Both the position numbers and the translations under genes were made by a program. Under the pieces are notes generated by a model. It worked only from the letters and a program-made list of their open reading frames with translations. It did not search any database and had not been told where the DNA came from. This document shows positions 16,201 to 22,579 of a stretch of 22,579 nucleotides of DNA, one piece after another; within the stretch, counting starts at the first letter, position 1; the number at the start of each line of letters is the position of its first letter. Source of the stretch: an uncultured Clostridia bacterium (GTDB lineage Bacteria > Bacillota > Clostridia > Acetivibrionales > CALMWN01); assembly GCA_937873555.1 (NCBI GenBank), contig CALMWN010000182.1, forward strand, positions 1 through 22,579, read 5' to 3'.

Positions 16201-19200
16201 AAACAATATGGCGGGAATGGTCTCCAGATACTGTTCCACTTCTTTTGACTTGAAACCAAGGTATCTGGTCTCTATCTGGCTCCGGGTCCATGCCAGCTCA
16301 AAGGCCCTTTCCATTGATTTTCCGTCGGTGAATTTTTCTGCAAGCTCCAATGCATCCCTGCGGGTATCTGCTACAGCCGTGACATAAACCATTTTAACCG
16401 TCTGGCCGGGCAGGATTTTCACCCTTCTTCTTATACTCATCACAGGGTCTATTACAGCCCCGGCGGTATTTGAAAGCGGACGGTCAACCTCCATTGAAAA
16501 AGGGTCCCTTAAACTCCGGTTCCTTCCTATAAACTTTGACCTGTCGGTTTCATACTGCAGGTCACCAATGGTTTCGCAATCTGTCAGTAATGAATGCACT
16601 GCCCACGAAGGCTTTTGTTTTTCACTTCTAGGCCTCCTTGATGCAAGCAGGCAGTTGTATTCCGGTATGAACTCGGTCCTGATAAAGAGGTTGCTGAAGG
16701 CAGGGTGAGCCAGGTCTTCATCGGCATTTGCAAGCACAACCTCAAGGTAGCTGGTTGTTTCTACTATCCTTATGCCTTCGCTGTAATTGGTAAGGGACAC
16801 TCTCCTTAATTCTGCATTATCCTCGGGAGATACTATGATTTCCGTATGGGTCTCTATGTTTCCATCCTTCCTGATAAATTCAGCCTTGTCAGGGGAGAAT
16901 ACCACCCTGTACCTGTCAGGGATCATGTTAAACGGCTCATAGGTCGAAGACCATGTAGAATTGGAATTGACATTCCTGATAAAAATATGCATGCCGCTCC
17001 CGGCTGCTTTAAGGTCGCCTCTCCATCTTGTGACTGTCATACCCTGATTCCTGCTGTATCCTGACCCTCCGTTCGTAATCATGATTGAGTAACTGCCGTT
17101 TGAAAGCATATGAACCTTTGGAAGCAAAGAACGGGGAATTCCGAATGTACGTACAACAGCGCCGTCCTCCTGTCCATATTTTTTAACGGGTATGAATTCT
17201 TCATGATAATCCTTTGTGAAGGCAGTCTTCAGCGGTATTCTCTCCTGAAGCAGCAGCTCTGCTGATTTTATTATGGGATTGGCGTGAAAACGCTGCTGCA
17301 TTATGTTAAAGTTGAGGTAATTGTTTATGGCAATAAGGCTCATACCCTGATGATGTGCCATGAAGCTCTTCACTATGCTGTTTTTTTCATCCTTCATGAG
17401 CCTTGAAGGCGTATAATCGACAGCCTCGTAAAAACCGTACTGTCCTTCCAGACCTTCATTCTGTAATCTTTTAATATTTGACAGAGCAGCATTCGGGTCT
17501 ATTCCCACTGCCAGCAGAGTTGCATACGGAGCTATGACGATATCATTCCCAAGACCCCTTTTAAGGCCCAGGCTGGGTATTCCAAAAGCTTTATACTGGT
17601 AATTCAGATTAATATCAAAAGCATTATACCCCGACTCGGATACACCCCAGGGCACATTCCGCTTCAGTCCGTATTTCTTCTGGTTGCTGACAACGAAGGA
17701 ATAGGTTTCATCCAGAAGTGTATTTTCGAAGTTACGCATAATCAGAAGAGGCATAAGATACTCAAACATGGTTCCGGTCCATGATACAAGGCCTTTCGCC
17801 TTATCCAGCAGAGTAAGCTTGCGCCCCAGCTTGAACCAGTGGTCCTGCTCAACTTCACCTCTTGCTATGGCTATATAGCTGGCCTGTCTTGCTTCCGAAG
17901 CCAGGAGGTCATAATAGGATTTTCCAAGATGCCCTTCCTCAACATTAAAACCTATCGAAAAAAGCTGACGCTTTGAATCGAACAAAGGTGCAAATTCCAT
18001 ACCCTTTATGAGTGCCCGTATCCTATCACAAAGAGTCTCGCAGCTTCCAATAAAATCCGCAAGCTTACCTCTTGCTGTTTCAATTCCGCTTTGCAGCGAT
18101 TTCAGGTACTCGACGGTAGAAATGTCATTTTTAAAAGGCTCTTTCGCATTATTACCGCTTTCGGTATCATTCCTGCCTTCCAGTAAGGCACTAAGTCTTA
18201 CAGACAGTTCACCATATATAAGCTGCAGTTCCAAAGGAGTATGCGGAGCATATAAGCTTTTAATCCGTTGAATAAGCTCCCCGCTGCAGGCTTGCGGATT
18301 TTCATCATGATTTCCCTCTAAAAACCCGGGAACAGTATCAGACAGTATGACAGCAGGCAGGAATAAACCCAATTCCTTTATCAGTGCATCGATCGAGCCT
18401 GAAAGCCTGCTCTTCCATGATGCAGCTGCCGGGCTGTCATTCAGCTCAGCTTCGTCTGCCTGCTTTTTCAAAACCGTCAATGCTTCATACCAGCCACTTA
18501 TACCGGTACAACCGTCGGAAATTAAACCCTCCAGGGATCCTGTCCCTATGGAAGCCTCTTTACAGTATTCTTCATTAAGAATATAACAAAGGTCCATCAG
18601 GCCTTCTGCCATGGGCCTGTCAACCATGGGCCTCTTCAGATATTCCTTCAGGCCCTGCTCCAATACCATAAGGTATCCTATGAAGTTTCCGCTGTCCACA
18701 GTTGATACATACAAAGGCCTCAGCATATGCAGGGAAACCGTGTCATACCAGTTATACAGATGGCCTTTCCATTTTTCCATCCGTTCAATACTTGAGATTG
18801 TGGATTTGACACGCTCTACCATTTCAAGCATGCCCATAAAGCCCAAATCGCGCGCGGCCAGTATGGATATCAGTAAAAAACCTATGTTGGTAGGGGAGGT
18901 TCTGTGTGCAATTCCTTTCGGAGGTTCTTCCTGGTAGTTGTCAGGAGGGAGGTAGTTGTCCTCCTGCCCGGCAAAATCCTCATAATACGCCCAGGTTTTT
19001 CTTGCAAGCCTTCTTAAAAGTTTCAGATCTTCCTCTTTAAGAGTATCAACCCTGTGCTTGTACGCTATGCTTACCCTGTATGCGATATAAGGAGCAGCCG
19101 CCCAGACTATGAATATCAAAAGGGCAGCTGCCGGGTTCGCATGGGATGACATTAATGCCAAAAGAAAAATGAGAAGGCCTGAGGCAGGTGATATCCACAT

Positions 19201-22092
19201 CCTTTTCCAAAAGCTTGTCACATCATTTCTAAGGCTTAATTCCATGTCGGCTGCGGTTACCCACTCAAGCATGTTCCTCCTGGTAAACAGGACCCTTGCA
19301 AGAGTCTTAATTATGGCATCCGCCATAAGATAAGCCTGATAAGGAATGAATGCAAACAGGAGTCCTGACTGGTCAAGAACAGCATTCATGCCTGAGATTA
19401 CAGTGGTACGGCTCCTTGTAGAGTATGAGCTGTAATCATCGGACAGCAGTGAGTTCATAATGTGTATGAATACTGGAGACGCCGTAGAAGCCAAAGCCAG
19501 GCAAAGCCAGACAATACTGCTTCCCGGCAGTATCCAGAAGCTAGTCACAATGAGAATAAACAGAGCAGGGTTGGTCAGACTTCTTCTCAAGTTGTCAAAA
19601 ATTTTCCACTTCGATACGAGTGATAAAGGATTTTTTACAAGACGGCCTTCCCTGTCCCTTACTTGTGACTTCAGCCACGGAAGAAGCTGCCAGTCTCCCC
19701 TTACCCAACGGTGCAAGCGCATTGCGTAGGAATTGTACCTTGCAGGATATCCATCCACAAGCTCAATATCCGTGACAAGTCCTGCTCTCAAATAGCAGCC
19801 TTCAATCAGATCATGGCTCAAAACAGTGTTCTCAGGTATTGCATTCTTTAGGACACCTTGAAATACGTCAAGTTCATAAATCCCTTTCCCGGTAAAAATT
19901 CCTTCTCCGAAGAGATCCTGGTATATATCCGAAACAGCAACCGTGTAGGGGTCAATTCCTCCCTGTCCGGCAAAAATACGCGAAAAAAGAGTATTGTTGG
20001 CACTCAGGATATTGATTCCTATTCTTGGCTGAAGAATACCATACCCATCTATTACAATATTCTTTTCGGTATCTGTCACAGCCTTGTTCATAGGGTGGGC
20101 AATAGTGCCGATAAGCCTTTTTGCTGCACCCATGGGGAGGTTTGTATCTGCATCGAGAGTTATTACATACTTTACATGGGGAAGCTTTGAGACATCACAG
20201 CTTGTTATTGAGTAAGCCGTATCCCTGCTGCCTCTTGCAAGGTCATTGAACTCCATGATGGCTCCTCTTTTGCGTTCCCATCCCATCCACTTGCCCTGTC
20301 TGTCATTGTATTTCCTATGCCGGTTAAAATAGAAAAACACCGGATTTTCCAGACTCGCATACCTGGAATTAAGCTCACATATACCTTCTATTGCTGTTCT
20401 TGCAATGCTCTCGTCTTCGGGCAGATCCCTGGAATCTGAATCCTTGAAATCCCCTACCAGCGAAAAGTAAAGGTTCTTGTCACGGTTGGCAAGATAATAT
20501 ATTTCAAGCTGCTGTAAAAGCTCCCTGACTCTCTTCTCACCCGGGAGCAGCGTAGGCACTATTACCATTGTGGAGTATTCACGGGTAATCCCGCCTTCAA
20601 GCTTCAGCTTCGGAAGAATGGAAGGCTTGAAGGTATGGCTGATGATACAGTTGACTGCCGCAACCGCAAGATCGCTGGCTGGTATTATTACAACCAGCAA
20701 GGTTAATAGTGTTAAAGCTGCGGAAAATCCGTTTTCATTTCTTACTGCATAATACACAAATCCACATGTAATAAGCAGAGTAAAAAAAATGACAGGGATT
20801 ATGTATACAAGGATTGGATGTCTCTTCAGTGCCTCACCCAGGGACATGTGCCAGTAAAGTTTATTACCTATTTTCAATCTGAGGCAATTTCTCTCTTTGC
20901 CTATCAGATAATATCCCACATGGTTTTGCACATCCCTGTTCCCATCACCTTTTCCAGCTTCGGAAGCACATTCTACAGCTTTTTTTGCAACGTTCACCTC
21001 GGAGGTCCTGTAAGCGCGGGCAAGTTTCTCAACCTCATGCCTGTAATAATCTCTGGATTCAAAGTCCATCAATGTATATGTCCCGCTGGGATCCTGACGC
21101 AGGATATGCTCAACATGGCTCAGGGTTTCAAATATTTCATTCCAGTCCAGAGCGGATACCAGCCTGAGACTGGAAATGGAGTTGCCTATTGAAACATGAC
21201 GGAAGGCCTGAAGCTGATGTTCAAGGTCAACCAATGCATCCACCGACTGATTCTGTTCTTCAAGCAGGGCGTCTATATGGCTTACGACCTGAAGTGAACT
21301 TTTCCCCTGCCTCCGGAGCTTTTCCAGCAAATGTTCAACCATTGAGGGGTTTAAGGATGAACCCTCCTTGAAGTTTTCCCGCATGATTCTCCGAAGATTG
21401 TCCTCTCCGCCTTCCATATTGTCCAGGATCAAATCGGCAAGTTCTTCCGCCTTATGCCACTGCCTCTGTGATTCCAACACTTTGTCACATATGTTTCTTA
21501 CATTTTCTATTATTGCTATTCTCAGCATTATGGCTATAGCCCAAAGCTCTCCTATGGACAGCAGGCTGTAGGACTGATAAGCCCTTATGAAATTCACCAG
21601 GGATTTCTCGTCTACAACTCCGTCGGTATGCGCAACCAGTTCAAGGGCGATGGCATATATCCTGGGATAGCCCTTAAGATAGCCGCTTTTTAACACGGGA
21701 AGCTTCGAATAGTACCCTTTTGAAAGGCTCCTCCTGATGTCCTTAGCCTGCTCCTCCACGATGTAAAAGTTGTCAAGCAGCCATTCAGCCGCCGGAACAG
21801 TGGAAACCGTGTTATTGGCATCTTCGTTGAGCTCCTTGTAGGCCTGTGATATAAACCTGAAATTATCATTGACACGGGGCATAAGCCAATGGGATTTTCC
21901 GGTGCCTCTTCCTATAACATGTCCCCTTGCAATTTCAGCAGCATGCTTTTCCAATTCCTCCGGGTTAAGCATCGCATCGTTTATTTCAACATTTTCCCTT
22001 TTTCTGTCAGATAACAGCAAAGCCAGCAATAATACTATCAAACCGCTTAGAACAATGTATGTAGCAGCAACTGTCACGTTCATTAAAACCAA
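13270..22092 (-). CDS. ndvB: Cyclic beta-1,2-glucan synthase (GT84-GH94 type, NdvB/ChvB family)
   Basis: A continuous 2,940-residue integral membrane protein, near the length of Brucella/Agrobacterium Cgs. In order it has one N-terminal helix (about 8-27), a long soluble segment, two helices (about 430-485), then a GT84 glycosyltransferase with DAD (647-649), SHD (D761) and RW (W796). Four to five further helices follow (about 850-1010). A central glucoamylase-like domain has WGVSESGYNAFD (E1486), YGFYEAVDY (E1556) and MAHHQGM; in recent work this region is the cyclising transglycosylase. The C-terminal GH94 phosphorylase has GDWNDG (general acid D2624), QYTH (H2780) and YTG (T2847), the last two being phosphate-site positions. 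All parts look intact. The family builds linear beta-1,2-glucan from UDP-glucose, trims it and closes the ring. The listed start is TTG with AGGGA 7 nt upstream; an ATG at 22083 is the alternative. No glucan exporter is in the window. Confidence 0.93.
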   Translation of the reverse strand: MVLMNVTVAATYIVLSGLIVLLLALLLSDRKRENVEINDAMLNPEELEKHAAEIARGHVIGRGTGKSHWLMPRVNDNFRFISQAYKELNEDANNTVSTVPAAEWLLDNFYIVEEQAKDIRRSLSKGYYSKLPVLKSGYLKGYPRIYAIALELVAHTDGVVDEKSLVNFIRAYQSYSLLSIGELWAIAIMLRIAIIENVRNICDKVLESQRQWHKAEELADLILDNMEGGEDNLRRIMRENFKEGSSLNPSMVEHLLEKLRRQGKSSLQVVSHIDALLEEQNQSVDALVDLEHQLQAFRHVSIGNSISSLRLVSALDWNEIFETLSHVEHILRQDPSGTYTLMDFESRDYYRHEVEKLARAYRTSEVNVAKKAVECASEAGKGDGNRDVQNHVGYYLIGKERNCLRLKIGNKLYWHMSLGEALKRHPILVYIIPVIFFTLLITCGFVYYAVRNENGFSAALTLLTLLVVIIPASDLAVAAVNCIISHTFKPSILPKLKLEGGITREYSTMVIVPTLLPGEKRVRELLQQLEIYYLANRDKNLYFSLVGDFKDSDSRDLPEDESIARTAIEGICELNSRYASLENPVFFYFNRHRKYNDRQGKWMGWERKRGAIMEFNDLARGSRDTAYSITSCDVSKLPHVKYVITLDADTNLPMGAAKRLIGTIAHPMNKAVTDTEKNIVIDGYGILQPRIGINILSANNTLFSRIFAGQGGIDPYTVAVSDIYQDLFGEGIFTGKGIYELDVFQGVLKNAIPENTVLSHDLIEGCYLRAGLVTDIELVDGYPARYNSYAMRLHRWVRGDWQLLPWLKSQVRDREGRLVKNPLSLVSKWKIFDNLRRSLTNPALFILIVTSFWILPGSSIVWLCLALASTASPVFIHIMNSLLSDDYSSYSTRSRTTVISGMNAVLDQSGLLFAFIPYQAYLMADAIIKTLARVLFTRRNMLEWVTAADMELSLRNDVTSFWKRMWISPASGLLIFLLALMSSHANPAAALLIFIVWAAAPYIAYRVSIAYKHRVDTLKEEDLKLLRRLARKTWAYYEDFAGQEDNYLPPDNYQEEPPKGIAHRTSPTNIGFLLISILAARDLGFMGMLEMVERVKSTISSIERMEKWKGHLYNWYDTVSLHMLRPLYVSTVDSGNFIGYLMVLEQGLKEYLKRPMVDRPMAEGLMDLCYILNEEYCKEASIGTGSLEGLISDGCTGISGWYEALTVLKKQADEAELNDSPAAASWKSRLSGSIDALIKELGLFLPAVILSDTVPGFLEGNHDENPQACSGELIQRIKSLYAPHTPLELQLIYGELSVRLSALLEGRNDTESGNNAKEPFKNDISTVEYLKSLQSGIETARGKLADFIGSCETLCDRIRALIKGMEFAPLFDSKRQLFSIGFNVEEGHLGKSYYDLLASEARQASYIAIARGEVEQDHWFKLGRKLTLLDKAKGLVSWTGTMFEYLMPLLIMRNFENTLLDETYSFVVSNQKKYGLKRNVPWGVSESGYNAFDINLNYQYKAFGIPSLGLKRGLGNDIVIAPYATLLAVGIDPNAALSNIKRLQNEGLEGQYGFYEAVDYTPSRLMKDEKNSIVKSFMAHHQGMSLIAINNYLNFNIMQQRFHANPIIKSAELLLQERIPLKTAFTKDYHEEFIPVKKYGQEDGAVVRTFGIPRSLLPKVHMLSNGSYSIMITNGGSGYSRNQGMTVTRWRGDLKAAGSGMHIFIRNVNSNSTWSSTYEPFNMIPDRYRVVFSPDKAEFIRKDGNIETHTEIIVSPEDNAELRRVSLTNYSEGIRIVETTSYLEVVLANADEDLAHPAFSNLFIRTEFIPEYNCLLASRRPRSEKQKPSWAVHSLLTDCETIGDLQYETDRSKFIGRNRSLRDPFSMEVDRPLSNTAGAVIDPVMSIRRRVKILPGQTVKMVYVTAVADTRRDALELAEKFTDGKSMERAFELAWTRSQIETRYLGFKSKEVEQYLETIPAILFPNSLRRSWAETITGNTKGQPDLWPFGISGDIPIVLVSIAGIDELNLVYWALKAHEYWRMKGLTVDLLLMLEDESSYTQPLFDAVRDAVSASHARELIDRSGGVFIRNSRQIGEAEKNLLYTAARIIFKGSIEATIEQIDSAEGYPTQTELLTCLVEGGKPAALTRRTGKLQPSEGNGLEFFNGVGGFGCNGTEYVINLREGQHTPAPWINVIANRKFGFLVSESGGGYTWAENSRENKLTPWYNDPVSDPPGEVFYLRDEEKGNYWSLTPSPANGGGEYVIRHGQGYSSFEHDSCCLEQKLTMFVPVEGQVKISIVKLKNTSGKIRNLTVTYYIRPVMGVNEKVTSPYISVQLDKESGMLLARNHFSTDFAGRILFVHTSENEYSHTGDRMDFMGINGSLEEPEAMNRENLSGNTGAGADPCVAVRIKIRLEADEEKEVVFLLGQSSSMEEASGIASRFGNPPEAKLELERIRSFWREKLGTVQVSTPDRSMDLILNSWLLYQVTVCRLWARSAYYQSGGAFGFRDQLQDVMALVYTWPELVRSQILLHASRQFVEGDVQHWWHPEAGKGIRTKYSDDLLWLPYVTADYIECTNDWDILDEEISYLEGKPLAEDEDERYDIPSISGECSSLYEHCIRALELSLRFGEHGIPLMGSGDWNDGMNNVGNKGRGESVWLGWFLFTVLKRFIPICSRRRDEERAQRYSDTACEIIEAIEREAWDGSWYRRAYFDDGTPLGSIQNTECRIDSISQSWAAISGAGKPNRVEEAMGAVEKYLVDRDEGIIKLLEPPFDQGDLKPGYIKGYVPGVRENGGQYTHAAAWVALAFAKMGKGRNAWELFHMINPVNHSRTSIEYSRYKVEPYVVAADVYAIRTNNGRGGWTWYTGAAGWLYRVGIEHILGLKVTGSAIYIDPCIPEQWEEYKITYVMGRTTYDITVLNPDGVSKGVKKVETDNAVSEDGAVRLNDDGGTHVIKVTMG

Positions 22093-22211
22093 TCACCATT
22101 CCCTGCCTTTAAGCGTTTAATGCTATTACCGTTATTATCATTTCCGAATAAGTCAATATTAATTATGTGTTCCATATAATTCCTCAATCAGGTAAGCAAT
22201 CTTTCCCGGAC

Positions 22212-22255
22212 AATTAAAAAAGCCTGCGGCTTATTCAATAATGCCGGAGGCTTTT
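22212..22255. terminator. Bidirectional intrinsic terminator after the inositol monophosphatase gene
   Basis: AAAAGCCT pairs with AGGCTTTT and, past a G-G mismatch, CGGC pairs with GCCG around a 12-nt loop (22218-22255). On the - strand the hairpin ends in a run of six T. It lies about 30 nt after the stop of the leftward gene and upstream of the glucan synthase gene, so the two are probably separate transcripts. Confidence 0.8.
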
Positions 22256-22285
22256 AAAAAATAAAATTTGGTATGAAGGACACTC

Positions 22286-22533
22286 TCAACGGATTATATT
22301 CTGAAGCTGTTCATGTATTAAGCCGTTGCTTGCAAGCACGCTGCCCTGTTTTAATACATTTATTTCCTCACCGGAGAACCTGGTTATCCTTCCACCGGCT
22401 TCTTTCAATATGATAATACCGGCATCATAATCCCAGGGCTGCAGGTTCAACTCAAAGAAGCCGTCAAGCCTCCCACAGGCAACATATGCAATGTCCAGGG
22501 CTGCCGAACCGGACCTTCTCACATCCCTGCATG
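22286..22533 (-). CDS. suhB: Inositol monophosphatase family protein, C-terminal fragment (cut by contig end)
   Basis: Only the last 81 or so residues are present. They carry the family's C-terminal signature: RDVRRSGSAALDIAYVA, then QPWDYDAG, whose Asp is a conserved metal ligand, then EAGGRI. The family hydrolyses inositol-1-phosphate or related sugar phosphates with magnesium. The frame runs in register up to 22533, where adapter sequence begins, so the apparent GTG start at 22522 is not real and the 5' two thirds of the gene are missing. Substrate and exact family member cannot be decided from the fragment; the symbol marks the family only. Confidence 0.88.
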
Positions 22534-22579
22534 CTGTCTCTTATACACATCTCCGAGCCCACGAGACAGGCAGAAATCT
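22534..22579 (+). other. Illumina Nextera adapter read-through (non-genomic)
   Basis: The Tn5 mosaic end CTGTCTCTTATACACATCT starts at 22534. It continues into the Nextera read-2 adapter through 22567, an 8-base index AGGCAGAA (22568-22575, the i7 index N703 as I recall it) and ATCT, the beginning of the flow-cell sequence. This is library construction sequence left in the assembly. Confidence 0.97.

Noticed and set aside
13270..22092. The 8.8-kb frame as an assembly fusion of several genes
   Set aside because: Domain order and total length match known cyclic beta-1,2-glucan synthases, and the frame is unbroken throughout.
22286..22522. The terminal phosphatase frame as a complete small protein starting at GTG 22522
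   Set aside because: The frame and the family motif (RDVRRSGSAALD) continue upstream of the GTG to the adapter junction, so this is a truncated gene.
1..22533. Mobile elements, CRISPR arrays, tRNA or rRNA genes
   Set aside because: No transposase, integrase, regularly spaced repeats or RNA gene signatures were seen on either strand.

Overview
The window looks like the end of a draft contig from a low-to-mid GC, spore-forming, Gram-positive anaerobe of the class Clostridia. The evidence is a YunB sporulation protein, strong AGGAGG-type ribosome binding sites, sigma-A-like promoters, a class A penicillin-binding protein with a clostridial-type Cys-rich and Pro/Ser/Thr-rich tail, and an LtaS-type sulfatase. 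The genus cannot be fixed from sequence reading alone. The last 46 bases (22534-22579) are not genomic: they match the Illumina Nextera transposase adapter plus an index, so the final gene is cut by a contig end.

Layout from left to right. Bases 1-377 are AT-rich and gene-free, apart from a good promoter for a two-gene operon on the + strand: a membrane-anchored M23 peptidase and a bactofilin (378-1793). A bidirectional terminator separates it from a leftward XRE regulator-yunB pair (1875-3066). A divergent promoter region then leads to a bifunctional class A PBP (3442-5949). The PBP converges on an EamA-family exporter across a 49-nt perfect inverted repeat. The exporter and the next gene, an LtaS-type phosphoglycerol transferase (7247-9079), diverge from an intergenic region with two face-to-face promoters.

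From 9126 onward every gene runs leftward: a probable icd-pfk operon (NADP isocitrate dehydrogenase of the eukaryotic-like type, then a phosphofructokinase with a mixed substrate signature), an HtrA protease, a 2,940-residue cyclic beta-1,2-glucan synthase (13270-22092), and the truncated 3' end of an inositol monophosphatase-family gene.

Most of the window serves the cell envelope: peptidoglycan synthesis (PBP), peptidoglycan cutting and its cytoskeletal scaffold (M23 plus bactofilin), polyglycerol-phosphate transfer (LtaS-like), surface protein quality control (HtrA) and a large glucan synthase. Central carbon metabolism is represented by icd and pfk. I see no mobile elements, CRISPR arrays, tRNA or rRNA genes. 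I did not find a clearly undescribed system. The points most worth a second look are the complete cyclic glucan synthase in an apparent monoderm, its possible link to the phosphoglycerol transferase, the phosphofructokinase signature and the face-to-face promoters.
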